Below are positions 40,450 through 53,505 of a stretch of DNA of 64,000 bases, piece by piece. Both the position numbers and the translations under genes were made by a program. The stretch is from positions 2,046,001 to 2,110,000 of the forward strand of contig JAWUZG010000135.1 in assembly GCA_036785705.1 (NCBI GenBank), given 5' to 3'. Numbering within the stretch: the stretch's first letter is position 1; every line of letters starts with the position of its first letter. This DNA is from Acanthornis magna. Lineage: Eukaryota > Chordata > Aves > Passeriformes > Acanthizidae. The notes under the pieces are model-generated. The model had not been told where the DNA came from and made no database searches. It saw only the letters and a program-made list of their open reading frames with translations.

Positions 40450-43400
40450 TATCCAAAATAAATGGTTTAAGGCATCTCAGTATTTTCAATGAGGTATCAA
40501 TTTGATCTCTTTTTAAGGCCAAGGCCTTGCTCCACTTACAGCAATATGAAGCAAAACTAGTTCCTGATATTTTGTGGACAGTCTGTAACAGGGATCACTG
40601 ATCTGCTTTTTCCTTAAAAAACATGACTTCCATTATATGCATCTATTTTCAGAGGCTTACCATAAGTAGGTAGTGATTGCAAATAGTTATTCAGAACACA
40701 AGAGAGCAATATTCAAAAGAAGCTAGTTTGTTTTTAATTTTTTGGCTCTTAGGGAATCAACAAACCTTTAGCTGAATGCAGTATTCCTGTGCTGAATCAG
40801 AAGTGTATAAAGCAAAACAGAAATTACCAAACCAAATATTAACGTGACATAACTATTTATGGTTTCAATTTTAGGATATCAATCTAACCAGCAAATCCAC
40901 AAAGTAAGCCCTTTCAGCAGCTTAAAATGAAAAGAAACTGCTGTGACAGTGGCAGCAGTGTCCCAAGACTGTGAGTATGAAAACAAACAGCCCATCATGG
41001 CCTGCCAGCAAGCAGCCAGCAGCCTCTGTGCTCCCTTCATGGTCAGGAGTACCTTTAGCTGCCTGCACATGCCAAGGGATGCCACCTGTATTTTCACCTT
41101 AGCACTCAAGGCAGCAGCTGTGACCACACACTTTCACGTGAAGGAGGCCTGAGTCTATCTCTTGCCCATGCAAAAGTTAACAGAGCAAACATCTTCCTGT
41201 TATTACTGCTCCTCCTGCTTGCTCCCCTTCTCTTCCTTTGAAATTTTGCTGTTATGAACCTGTTATCATCAGAGCCCATTTGCCACTTGTTATTGTTTTC
41301 CTCAGTGGATTTATGTAGCTCTAAGGAGCTGTAGGCAAAGGTATCTCTGCAAGAAATTGTTTAAACTGAATGCTGCTTTCTTGAACAAATAATGCTCCAT
41401 TCTACTTCCTTCTCAAAAGTAAGGTGGGAGGTTACATCTTCTGTAGAAAAACCCCACAACAATCTGCAATCTGAACTAACACAATTCTGCTGATTTCAGG
41501 AGCCAGGCAAGGCAGAGTATGTCCTTTGGGTTTCACAAGTTTGCCATGTACAATGAAACCAGTTTCTCTCAAGGATAATTACTGCCATTTCATTCAACTT
41601 GAAGTCATCCTCCATAATAAAATTCTCACGCTGGGTTTTTCTTTTAAAAAACCACACAAACAAAATTAATTAAGTACTGGACAGCAACCACACTGAGTAT
41701 TCAAATTATGTAGGTACAAATTATAATTCAATGTCTAACATGGTCCTGTAGGACTAGTCATGAACTTGTACTTTTGTGAGGCAACCTGGGTTGTAATTTT
41801 CTTCATGTTCTTTAAGATTATTCTAGAGCCTTGTATGTGGTCTACATTATTGTGTCTTGATCTATTGGCAGCAAACAAGTGCTTACGCAGAATGCTGTAT
41901 TTCTTGGAGAGTCTGTTAAAAATGCTTTCCTTGATTAGTCTGTATTCATGTCAGTTTGCACATTGAACACAAGAAGAAATCTAGAGAAATTTGAGGGGGA
42001 AGTGAACTAGATTTGTTCATTCTTCTGATGAGGTTAAGGGAAGACCATGGTCTTTAACTGAACTAAAAGTAGATTTACACCACCAAATCCACCCCTGCAT
42101 AGAAGCTTTCCTTCAGCTAAGTTTACTGGACTGAGACAATAACCGGAATCAAATCATGTCTTTCACACAAGACTAAAAGCTGCCTTAAATGTCCAAGTAG
42201 ATCCAGTGATCACTGGAGGAAATGAGCATGGGACTGTCACTGGGCTCATTTCCACAAGCTCTTTCAGAAAGCCTCAAAAGTCCTTCTCTGAATTTCTGTA
42301 GATCTTCCTCTTCCCTCCAGTTCCATTTACATGCTCCTAATGCTCAGCAATCATTTTTTCACTTACAAACAACCAGTTCTTAACTTATAAAAAATAACAC
42401 TTTATTTCAGAGTAATTGCAGCATCCATCATCTAGCTCATAAACTGAGAGCTGGAGCCACATGGTCATTTAGTTAATGGCTTCAAATAATGAGAACTAAA
42501 CAACAAAAAACCACATCAAAACAAAAAATAAATTATATTAAAGAAACTTTTCATGTTTTGCCAGAGTTTTCTTCCCTGACTTAAATTAAAATTTGCAGAT
42601 ATGAAGAGTCTGGCTTGGGGCTGGCATCCAAGATATACAGTATCTTAAAAAAAAAAAAAATCATGCAAGATATACAGTACCTTAAAAAAAAAAAATCAAA
42701 GATGCATTCCTTTTTCTCAGTAAGAAATCCTTCTAGACCACATTTTTCTCATGGTACAGAAATTCAGCCAGTGTCCCTTACTTGGACTAAAATTGTCAAA
42801 TAGTACGTGAAGTAATTGAAACTTTCACAAGTATGTGGAAACTATTTAAGATGTCTAATGGAGATGTTGGAAGACCAATTATGATGATTTCTCCCCATAG
42901 AAGAGACTTGGAATCTAACATGAAAATACTTTCTTAACACACATCACACTGCTTTCTCACAAACCAAACACTTCTTGTTCAAAAGCGTAATAAATTGTAT
43001 CCAAAACTATAGATAGTAGAGTGGTCATGCTAGTCAGTGAAATAAAGAGGGCAGAAAATTGTGTATTCAGAAGAAAAGTATTACAGAATTTCATACATCA
43101 ACCTAAATATATCTACATCATCTCTGCATTAAGAATAAAACACCAATTTCTGCTTCACTACTGAGTCTTTCCTTTTCTTTAGAAGAGTAGGAGTATATAC
43201 ATCTATACATATATTACATTTACATACAAATGGAGGGTTTTTTCCTAAAAGCACTACTAAGTATCTTAGGAGGCTATCAAAATAAAAATAACAGGATGGA
43301 CTTTATCAGTAGGCTTTTATAGGCTAAGCTCCACTCAAATAGGAAGTTAACACACTCAGCAAACTTTCAGGCAGCTCTGAGCTAGGCAGAGTTGCTGACA

Positions 43401-43599
43401 GGATAAGGGCCAGAGCCTGTCCAAAAGACTTCAGTAAATTTGGGAGCTAACCAACAGACATGTCACAATCTTCAACAGGGAAAACCACAGAATTCTGCAA
43501 CGAGAGCGGAATAACCCCATGCATTGACTGAAACCTTACCAAGCAGCAGCCCTAAGAACATGCCTGTGATGTTTCAGTGGACACCACACTGCAGAAGTG
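40450..43599. other. Unique AT-rich non-coding sequence
   Basis: About 3.1 kb between two CR1 copies. No gene or transposon was recognised. A slightly GC-richer patch at 40920-41150 has overlapping sense and antisense frames and no recognisable domain. The duplication at 42628-42695 is listed separately. Confidence 0.5.
42628..42695. repeat. Tandem duplication with A-tail (37-base period)
   Basis: CAAGATATACAGTATCTT followed by 14-15 A residues is repeated once as CAAGATATACAGTACCTT followed by 12 A residues, with TCATG between. The copies differ by one base outside the A runs. The unit-plus-A-tract layout suggests slippage across the A runs. The T-to-C difference shows that it is not entirely new. 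Confidence 0.88.
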
Positions 43600-44140
43600 A
43601 GCCCTCACTGTGAGCAAAATAAATTGCACGCTGAACTGCATCTGGAGGAGCGTGGCAGCAGAATAGGGGAGGCTGGTGCTCAGACAGCCTGGGGAGACCT
43701 TCAGTTCAAGAGGGATGCAGAGAAAATAGAAAAGGTTCGACAAAGGTCCATATCCTGCGTAGAGATGCTGAAGGAGCCGGGCCTGGTAAGTTTGGTAAAG
43801 AAGAAACCACAGAGGTGTTTAATATCTGCTTACAACTATTGGAAGGGCAGTTCTTTGGACACCACTGGCAAACTCCTCTTGGTAATGTCAGACAGCATAA
43901 AAAGGAAAACAACCACACAAAGCTGTTTTAGAGATTGAAGTTGGACAGCTGGAAAAAAATTTCCCTAGCAGCACTGGAATAGGTCATCAAACAGGCTGAG
44001 AGATTCTGTCCTTAGAAGGTTCATCCAGACAAAGCAATGGCTGATCCAGTCCTTGGTTTCAATAGCCCTCTTCCAAGTGGTAGAACCTTGGCGTATTGGA
44101 GGACTAGAACCAATCAGCCCTTGAAGGGCCTTCAAGATGG
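43600..44140 (+). mobile_element. Diverged CR1 LINE 3' fragment
   Basis: Older CR1 copy recognisable by the order of several blocks: GGAGCCGGGCCTGGT near 43774, TACAACTATTGGAAGGGC near 43831, a TGTCAGACAGCATAAAAAGG block near 43885, GTTGGACAGCTGGAAAAAAA near 43942, AACAGGCTGAG near 43991 and GGACTAGAACCA near 44100. These match the final ORF2 and 3' region of CR1 in order. The ATTCTRTG tail is lost or unrecognisable. The left edge is approximate. The plus-strand frame at 43597-43938 has no coherent relation to intact CR1 protein and is not a gene. Confidence 0.68.
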
Positions 44141-46827
44141 CATTTTTATCATTCCCCAAAAATAGTAAAGTTACAAACTATCCTTCCATTCACAATCTAC
44201 TATTTTACTGATCAGGTACTGTAAATGTTGATTTTTTTTCCTTTATTTCTACTAGATTTTTTCCATGCAATACATGTATTCACAGAACCCAATATCTCAG
44301 GGCTTCTTTACACTATTACAAAAAGCTGTTCTTAAACATGACCACATGTGCATCTGCCTAATCTGAAGATCATTTACAAGACCTATATCACAATGTTAAT
44401 TCTTTTATTTCTTGCTTAATTAAGTACTGTTTCTATCCCTGTACAATATTTGGATTTTATAAGAGAGCTACATTGTTATACGTTCACTGGCATCACAAAC
44501 TGGACATTAAGTACAGCTGAGGGAGATTGAAAAGAGTGCTGAAAATGCATCAGCCAGGCAGCATCACCTCCAAAAATAATGTCATCATTCTCATTATAAC
44601 CTCTGTACTTGCTTAGAATGAACTGATGAATTTGCACCAAAGTGCTGCATACAAAAAGGGGGCATAACATTCAGGAAATAGAGGTCACTAAAAACCACTT
44701 TGTTCAATGAAATTCAAAAGTTTCAATCAGTGACAAAGTTTCTTTCTTAAAAGGTAGTTCCTTAAAACTCTAACCAGGTAATGATGTGTCAGTATTCAAA
44801 CTAGACACAAATGGCAGCCTTCATCTCCAAAAGAGAGCATATGTGCCAGTTACAGGCAATTTTTGTATGGCTTTGTAAAGATGAAAGGCAGATGCTTGGG
44901 GAAAAGCAGCAGAAAGCCCATCACAGTAACCTCAAGGCATAATGACTCCCTGAGATCCTCAAGGACTCGGAGCTGGGAGGAGGCTGGGGAATGGGCGCTC
45001 ACCCCACACTGCTGAGCCGCTGGCCACTAGCTCTGCCCCAAGGGTGCCACTCCCCAGCCCCAGTGGGGCCCAGCCTTGCCCTTTCCTCCCCACACATTTG
45101 GGGGGCTGCATCCTCCTCATACACTTCTCTGGAGGCAGGAATCACTGCTGCCTTGGCAGCCTGTTTCTCATTAACAACCTGGTTTTGTTTGCAAATAAGT
45201 GCAAGGTATTGTTTGAAGATGCAGCCTTTGCTACCTTTTGCTGCCTTGGCCATCACATACCCCGTGGGCTATCAGGGTTCTTCCAGAGAGCCACCCAAGT
45301 CCAGTACCACCAGGGAAAGGGAAGAGATCCTATGTTAAGTTGTCCCGGAAAGAAAGTCTGTATCTCTTCAGTGGGTCACTAAGCATCCTAACTTCAAAAT
45401 GAAAAATAACAAATGGAGAAATCAACCAGCACTTATTTAGAAATCGCTGCAGTACGGAAAATGAAGAAAAGCAGCAACAGCAGCAACCCTCCCCCCACAC
45501 AGAGGAAAGCTGGAAGGCTGAGGATGTCCTTGGATGCTTTCCAATAACAGGCAGGCACACTTCATGCTGCTGCAGCTACATAAATGTGCTTGCTTGCGAA
45601 TTCAGCAAGTGTGTTGCCATCAATAAACTGTTTTAAATAAGAAGCTTTGATGCAAATAGTTTGCTCTGATCTTTAGTTAGTGAAAGGAAAAAGTGTCTTA
45701 CAGCAGCAAAGAGAATCTCTCTGCAGCAGATCACAAGTACACCATATACAAATACATGCCCTTTAACCACTTTCAATACTTCTTTGCCAATTTGAACTTC
45801 TAGCACAATGTAATCCAAATAAATTGAGATCAGAATAACCATCTGATTTCACATGCAACACATACTATAATTATTTTTATATACTATAAGCATAAAGGTT
45901 AATTTAAAATAAACTGCTAGTGCCTATCTAAAATTATTAATGGAAAATATTCAAAAATTGTTTAACATTTGTCTATCTAAATACTTGAAATATTACTGAG
46001 GGTTAGCATGATTGACACCACTTTAAATACCCGGAACAGCACTCACTACTTTCTAGGCCCCCAACACTTGTGTTCAGATGCAAGTGCTGGCTCCTCAGTG
46101 CTTGTGCCAATGGAGACCCTTGAGGAAGAGAAACTTAAATATTCTGGGGCAAAACGTCGTCAGTGCAGAACAGAGGAAAACGGAGAAGTTTATCTCCACA
46201 GCACCCCAGAGAGTCCCTGTGGCTTGGGCAGGGGACAGAAACACATTCAGGCATTAGTTTCCCAAAACATACTTTTTTTTGTTCATTAAAGCTGATATGG
46301 AAAATTTGTTAGGAGTACAGCGGGAGCAGGTTAGACCAAGGCTTGAATAATTTCCTAGCTGATGCAGGTATAACTCATCCTGCAGGTATGGAGTTCCTTC
46401 TATCAAACAGGTAGAGAAGTGAGACAGAAATCCCATAAACGTCACCCCAAATTGTCAGCTCAGAAATAGAGAATAAAAACACATGCATGAAACAAGTCTT
46501 TCCAACAGATCAACAGATCAAGTCCCCAACAGCAGCAGCCTATTCCACGATACATTTTGTTCTCATGTACAGTACCATAAAACTGCTGTTCACATTACTG
46601 CAGTGGTTTCCCCCATTAGCTTATGATTGCCGTGGGAATCAAAATCCATTTGAGGGGTTATGGGGAAATGCTGAGGCTCGTGCAAACAAGGAAGAGCAAG
46701 CATTACTATAAATGCCTACAATATATAAACACAATTACAGTTTGGAAGTTAAAGAACTGAATTAAGAGTGCTATCTGGCCAGAGAAAGCTGATTAAAGGC
46801 AATGGAGATCGAGAAAGTGAGATTACA

Positions 46828-46905
46828 TCTAATTAGTTCACAAAAAAAAAAAGAAAAAACAACTCCTCCAATTCTAAGGCTGATTAATTAATTACAATTA
46901 GAAAA
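46828..46905. promoter_or_regulatory. TAATTA cluster, possible enhancer
   Basis: CTAATTAG at about 46829-46836 and GATTAATTAATTACAATTAG at 46882-46901 give at least three homeodomain cores around an A-rich run (46842-46859). The surrounding DNA (CTGATTAAAGG near 46788) is similar in style. Function is inferred from motif density only. Confidence 0.22.
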
Positions 46906-47604
46906 ATATTTGCTACTGAAATGGAAACCACAATGTTTAATGTAATGGTAGCTCATCTTTAGAATGAATTTTAGAATTAGAAGTAGATTAAATTTAGAAT
47001 GTAGAACTAGCTCACCCATATAAAGCAGACTTTAATAGTCATCTTTGAGAAAGGACCATAGATTACTAAGTACAGAAAAATACCTGACACAGTATATACC
47101 ACAAGTCTTTCCGTTACTTTTCTCCATCATACGTATCCTGTATACTTTATGCGAAGTAATGCTCTGGCTAATCATGGAGTTCATTTCATACAGATCCTAT
47201 ACTTTTGAAAGAATGAGGAAATGTCTTAGCACCTCTAAGCCAGTCCTTAGAAAAATGACCTTTAAGAAAAAATAATTTAAAAAAAGAGAAAATAGCCTTT
47301 CAAAAAGAAGTTTTAAAATTGATTGCCTTCAGAAATCAAATCTTTCCTTTTCCAAAAGAAACATGAGCAATGGAGTAAGTTAAAGTGGAGAGTGTATCTC
47401 AAATGTTAAAATCTAATGCACTATGTCAAACTACAGCATCTTGAGGCGATAATTTTACATGGGAATAACAATATACTCATATTTTCCAGGCATCCCAAGG
47501 TGTGTCAAAGAGATCAGATGAACAAATCAGGATCAGCTGTCAGGACAGAGTCCAGAAATAGCATCTCCCAAGTTCCAAGTCAGAGCTGGGTTCCCAAGCT
47601 GAGT

Positions 47605-47664
47605 TATGCATATCTGGAATGCATATCTGCATATGCATATGCATATCTGTTTATGCATATCTGG
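47605..47664. repeat. ATGCATAT / TATGCATATCTG repeat cluster
   Basis: Five ATGCATAT motifs lie in 55 bases, starting at 47606, 47619, 47633, 47639 and 47653. Three or four are followed by CTG, giving a loose 12-14-base unit. The centre is GCATATGCATATGC, which is self-complementary. It may be a simple tandem expansion. ATGCATAT is also close to POU-type (octamer-like) binding sites, so a multi-site binding cluster is possible. Confidence 0.75.
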
Positions 47665-48741
47665 AAATTAAGGCAAATTTACTGCTCAGGTATGTTGAAT
47701 CCATGTCTCTGGAAACCCAGAACCACAGAATGAGTTTGGGCCAGGAATAGCTCAGCATTCCCTTGAAATTAATTACTGAATTCAATTGCTTTGCAGAGTC
47801 TGCTGGCAGATGTTGGTAATGTTTCAGAATTAAAAAGTAACAATTATAAATAAAATAATTCAGGGAAAATAGTAGATGAGATTTGCAGACATTGATCCCA
47901 CAAATGCACCATCAAATAGAACTGCTGGAAATAATATTAAGAAATAAATAAGGAAATAAAATAGGAAATAAAATTAAGAATCTAAAAGTTGATAGAAATA
48001 ATTGGGAAGCTCCAGCTTCTTCTTGGTTTAGAGTCATAAAGAATATCTCCATCATGTCAAGACCAGTCAATGTCATTTTCCACAGGCCAAAATAGCAGCT
48101 TCAGTAGGGCTAGAAAAAAATTAGTTAAAGAAGCCTTTCCATTTCCCAAAGCAGAATTGCTACAACCATACCTTCTCATTTTCTCAAAAGTTTTATATTT
48201 TTTCTTAATGTTTTATTAAAAATTCTCATTGATTTCTTACTAAGAAATACAATTTTGGCCAACGTACACATCTCAGACATTATTTTAAAGACATTTCTGT
48301 AAAAGACATCATGAGAAGTGTAATAAAAAAGAGGAAAGCACGTCTGTCTTAAACCCAGTGGAACAACAACTTTCAAATTTTAAAAAAATCATGAAAATCT
48401 ATTCTTTGGAAGGTTTTTAGCAAGTCTAAAGAACATAATTTATAAGGAATCTTCACAGTCACAGTCAATTTAACAGAAGCTCCACCTAGACCAAAAATTA
48501 ATAGCATCACACAAACCTTCCATTTTTATCTCCATTTCTTTCACTGGGTTTCCTTGGCCAGACAGGACCCTTAACCAGCTTCAGCTCACTTCTAGGTATA
48601 GTTGTGTTTGCAATGAGCCACACAGGGACCCCTCCTGTGAAGCCTGAACTCTGCAAGCTGGGCATTGGCTGGGTTTTTTCCAAATCCTTGTTTGAAAATT
48701 AAAATGATATTCACCCTTGATATTCTTGATGATTAGATACT

Positions 48742-48786
48742 CTGTGTGTATATATATTTTTATATATATATTTACATACACATATA
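48742..48786. repeat. TG/TA-rich imperfect palindrome
   Basis: A TGTGTGTATATATAT arm is followed by a T-rich centre and a TATATATATTTACATACACA arm, roughly self-complementary. It is a decayed dinucleotide repeat able to fold into a hairpin. Confidence 0.7.
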
Positions 48787-50752
48787 GTCCTGGGTGCATG
48801 GCAATCATTCGCACACACAAACAATGGATATTCAATGCAAATGTGAAACTGCAAATGCACAAATTGTTTCTTAATACTCATCTTCCCATCAATGAATATA
48901 ATATAAATGATAATAATAAATATAAATTAATACTAAATTAATACTGAGTACTTGAAATATTTCTACACGCACTAACAGTCTCTAGGATTAACACCAAATT
49001 TGACCAGAGGATAATAGTCATAACAACTCTCACCAGCAGTAGCCTCTTTCTGTCATTTTTAACATCCAAAGGGTAAAGAAAAACTAATCTGAGCCAGGGT
49101 TTCTTTCTGTATGCTACAGATAGTCATCCCTGGCATCAGCAGACTGAGTCCAGGCTTCACATTGATTTTCTTTTTTCCTCATGTATACAGTGAAATTGAA
49201 GACCTATGCATTTCTGTTAAATGAGGTTCTGCCTTAGCTAATAGCAAACTATGACAATGGTCTGCAAAGAATTGGGGAAAAGGAAGCAGTCTTTCAAAAA
49301 AATTCACCACCAGCAGCTGTAAATTCATAACTGTCAATAAAATTGCTGAGGTTTTTATATGCACATTAACAGCATGCTTCAGTGTAAAATGGGATTCTTA
49401 ATTCTTTCCACAGAGCATTAAATCATATTTAAGATAAAAGGAATCCTCAATCAGCTACTGACAGAGTCCCTCCCTATCAAAAACACTCTGCTCCCTATGT
49501 TTGTACTTTGTTGACTTCAACAACAATCTAATTGCAAAAATTCTTCTCAAAGTAAAATATAAAACAATAGGGTGCAATTGCACAACATATGTTGCTCTTC
49601 ATTTACTCTAAGCACAATTCCAGGAGCCTAATGTGTTTTCTTGTAATGCCAGTAAAATGTATTTCAAAAGGAAGGTCACAAGTGGAAGGTGGTGCAGGAC
49701 AGGGCTTCAAGCTGCATGGGAAATGTTTTCTGTTTGCTTCATACTCCATGAGAGAGCACCCTACACCCTGTGACGATGGAATGATGAAGTGGCTCCCAAC
49801 AGTCTGTCAGGACTCTCTCAGGATACCAGCGGTGATACCTGCGCCTCCAGAGAACTGGTGTTACCAAAATGTTTCTCAATTCCCAAATCCCGCTGGGCAC
49901 CAAGGGCACCTTCTTACCCTTGCACACATTTCAGCCCATCCCTCAAAAGTAACATGAATTGTACCAGACAAAATCTGGCCCTCTGGTATCTCATTCCTTA
50001 AGAGATTAATAAAAGTGACATGCAGAGGGTCTCCAACAACATGTCCACCCATCCTTCTCTTAACTTCACTGTCAGTGCAAACTAGCTAAGGCACTAGGGC
50101 GGCACAGGAGCTGTGAGTATTTAACCCACGACTTGTTGCTAAAAAAAAAAAAAATTGTTAAAGTCCAAAACCTCTGTCACTAGGACAATATAGCACTTGC
50201 ATTTATTTTATATTATTATTAATTATTTCTTCATAACCATGGGACTTCCTTTCGGTAGGAATTTGACTGTGACTCGCAGTGTCTTTATCAGAACTCTGTG
50301 CTGGCTGCCCTGCTATGTGTTTACCAGCCCTCTGCCATCCCTCTGCTCCCAGGTCTCCCATGAGCACTGTCACCCAGACCAAGGGGCTTTCTGGAACGCG
50401 ACCCTGGTATGCTCAGCTTGCCCTCTCCTCCTACTCAACTCAGTGTGCTGGCACAGCACAAGAGGGATGAAGCAGCAGGCATTCGGTTTCCCAACCTTCT
50501 CCAGAGCAAATGACATCTCGAGTGACCTGTTATTATTGAACTGGGTTTTAATGAAGTGCTGGTACTCCACACCATGACACAAAGAACATATGTGGCTGCA
50601 AGTAATTAATTACATTCTTGAAGAACCTAATAAGAAACTCTCATGTTTAAAGCACTTTATGGCAACTGTTAATTTTTTCTCTCTAATTATCAGAGTAGCA
50701 ATGGAGTAACGCACTTTTCACCTCCAACTTGCTTATTTTTCATTTCCTTCAT

Positions 50753-50781
50753 CCAATAGCTTTGTTTATGCTAGCTATTGG
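50753..50781. repeat. Perfect 9-base inverted repeat carrying CCAAT boxes
   Basis: CCAATAGCT (50753-50761) and AGCTATTGG (50773-50781) are exact reverse complements separated by 11 bases (TTGTTTATGCT). Each arm carries a CCAAT box in opposite orientation, and a third CCAAT lies about 14 bases downstream (near 50795). CCAAT is the NF-Y core. This may be a regulatory dyad or a chance hairpin. Confidence 0.6.
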
Positions 50782-53027
50782 TTCTGTGCAATAACCAATC
50801 TTATTTCTCTTTTCAATTTAAAAATATAAAATACATCAAGGATGAAATCAAACAAAAAACTTTAATTTCATCAGAAAAAAAATTTTTTTCACAGAAATGT
50901 CTGCTATAGGAAATTCACACTATTTTGTTTTCACATTTCCAAAGAGAATGGATTTTAGTATTGTGACTCTCTCAGGGGTCTGTCTTCAGGTGCTGAAGAT
51001 GCTAAGCAGAGACACATCACCTTGAAGAAGTGATGAGCACCTCCTGTTGAGCACTGAAAATCAGTGGTGGTGTGCAAACCCGAAACTATTGACAATTCAG
51101 ACTTTTTTACACTAACTTCAGGAAGCTACATTCTGATTCCATGCAAAATAGAAATATGTTTTTTCACCATGCTGACCTGTTTGACAAGTACGGACAGCCC
51201 TATGTGTTAAAGAGGAATCTACACAGAAATCAGAGGAACCAGGATCTGAGAAACAGCTTTGCTCTTCCGTGCTGGACCACAAGCAACTCTGAAACCATTG
51301 ACCTTCTTCAGTAGCCTGACCCAAAACCACTGTCCAGCAGCAGAATTTCAATACCAGGCCCTAACTGCTGAAGGAATATTGTTCATGCTGATATGAAGTT
51401 TCACATTGATCAAATGTAACAAACCCCCATTTAATCTTTCACTAATTTTAATATACTGAAAACTACTGCAAAGAACTTGCTGCTTGCTGTTATTGTAGAA
51501 CAGAGTTATTGTGTGAAGAAATGAAGAAAGCACCCACACACTAAGATGACCTTTCTGAATACTTCTTTATGGTTGGTCTGAATGTTATTTTTCAAAGCCA
51601 AACTAATCTTAAACCTTTATTTTATGCAGCTGAAAATTGGCCAAAGCAGGAAAAAAGAAACTCTGAGGATACTAATCCATATGCCCCTAAATTTATACCT
51701 TTCCCAAATGAAAGAAAACCAACCATTCCCTATAAGTACATACAATTAATAGCTATATAATAAAACATAACCAATTTCAGGAAAAAGCAATTATTCCAGG
51801 AATTCTTAAAATTATTTCCAACATTACAGCAGCTCCATGTATCTCTGCTTTTAGCTGCTGAAGTGGAGTCACGACACCTGCCTCAGCAGACGGCTGTGCA
51901 CGCACTGCAGAGCCACAGGCACCGGCTTGGCTTGTTAATGTGCACTGAGGCTGCTGCTGCTCGGAAGAGGACAGCCACCTCAAGAACAATTATTTTGTCT
52001 TTTAGCACTCCTGTTGCAGTAGCTGCAGCCAAAGCACTTAAAATGCCATCTATTTGCTGCCATCTACAAGTGTCAGGATAGAACTAGAGAAGCACAGACA
52101 CCTATGGTAAATAGGCTTGCCTTTGCAAGCCTAATGGGAGGATGAAAGCCTTGTTTTTTGGGAAAATTAACCTGATGAGTTCTGCTAGTTTGTCCCTTGA
52201 AACACAACTCACAGGTGAAATAGTGCATCCTCAGAAATGAGGAGCATAATGATGCTTTATTGCTTGAGAAAGCCACATGCCTCTAGAGAATTTGTGTCAT
52301 CATATACCAGGAGTAAGGCTGATGGAGCTGGCTTTAGGCTCTAATAAAGGAGGTGGGAAAGAGATGAAAAAACACCATGACAAAAGATGCTTTTGTTGCT
52401 TGTTGAGATTAATCTGAATCAAAATGTGTTCACAGTTATAATTTCTTCTACAACTGGAAAAAAACTGCCAGTAAGAACAGCATGATTTTACTTTCCAATG
52501 CCACTGTAATTCTTATTCCTATCAAAGGAGGCTGAAAAAATTGACAAGTTATTTCATTAGGAAATGCAGTTAATTTACAGGCAGGGTAATTTTCCCCCTA
52601 CAAAATTGTATAATGAGCTTTAAACTCACTAAATAAAGGGTCTCTTCTCTGAGTGATTATGCTTCATTTATACAGGAATTAGTGGTGACTGGACCTCCTT
52701 TCAGAGTAGCTTTAAAAGAGTTACATTACAAAAAAACGTCAACAGCTTTGAAAAATATCCTAACAGTCAACGGACTAAAAAACACTTCTCAGTGCAGCAG
52801 TGCATACATACATTGTCTTCATAAATATCTTTCAAAGGATAAGCACATAGCCGTTAAATCACATACCAGAATCCAGCAAATCTCTAATACTGCTTTCTTA
52901 TTACATTACTCACTTAGGCATTATGCTGATTGAATGTATAGAAAAGCCTAAAAAAACAGATGGACAAGAATGTGAAGGAGCAATACTTTCCTCTTCAAAA
53001 ATTGCCCTCACTCTATTCAATGCTAAC

Positions 53028-53089
53028 TATTTATTTATTATATTTATTATGATTTGTTATTATTGTTGTTATTATTATTATTATTTTAT
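53028..53089. repeat. (TTA)n / (TTATT)n microsatellite
   Basis: Imperfect TTA and TTATT units with TTG interruptions over about 60 bases. The plus-strand frame across it (runs of Y and I) is an artefact. Confidence 0.85.
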
Positions 53090-53505
53090 CGTGGATTTTT
53101 TTACTGATTAGTCTGTCTAAAGAATAGACCCTTTGGTTTATAGCCAATTCTTACCAAATGTAGTCTAGTTCAGTTTTCATATAATTAAGTGGTAGCTAGA
53201 AAACCCCAGCATCTCCAAAATGCACGCATTTTTGGATATTTACATAGAAACTAGGCAGTAGAAACCATTCCCAACAGCAGCATGTTTATGGTATCATGAT
53301 GGTAGTAGATATGGCACATAAATAGTGTTTGTCCCTGGCAAGTTACTGAAAGTAATTAAAGTTCCTGTTACCTAGAGCAGTTGACCCTGAGGTTGTGGAA
53401 GTAGGAGAAATATATTTGGAAGTTTCAGTTAAAAATTTCACCTCCCTTTCTTCCTTCGTAGTGTAGGAAGTCCTAATCGTCTTTCCACTGTACCGCAGAA
53501 GTGAG

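Larger units (their letters stand above)
44141..53505. other. Unique AT-rich non-coding sequence with motif-dense blocks
   Basis: About 9.4 kb with no recognised gene or large transposon. The segment 44960-45330 is clearly GC-richer, with overlapping frames on both strands (for example 44991-45338 and 45044-45382 plus, 44999-45256 minus), none with a recognised domain. AT-rich, TAAT-rich blocks lie at 46780-46905 and 50590-50800. Small repeats are listed separately. Confidence 0.5.

Noticed and set aside
44991..45382. Overlapping plus-strand frames of 115 and 112 codons, with a minus-strand frame
   Set aside because: A GC-rich patch lacks stops in several frames at once. No single frame looks more protein-like than the others and no family was recognised.
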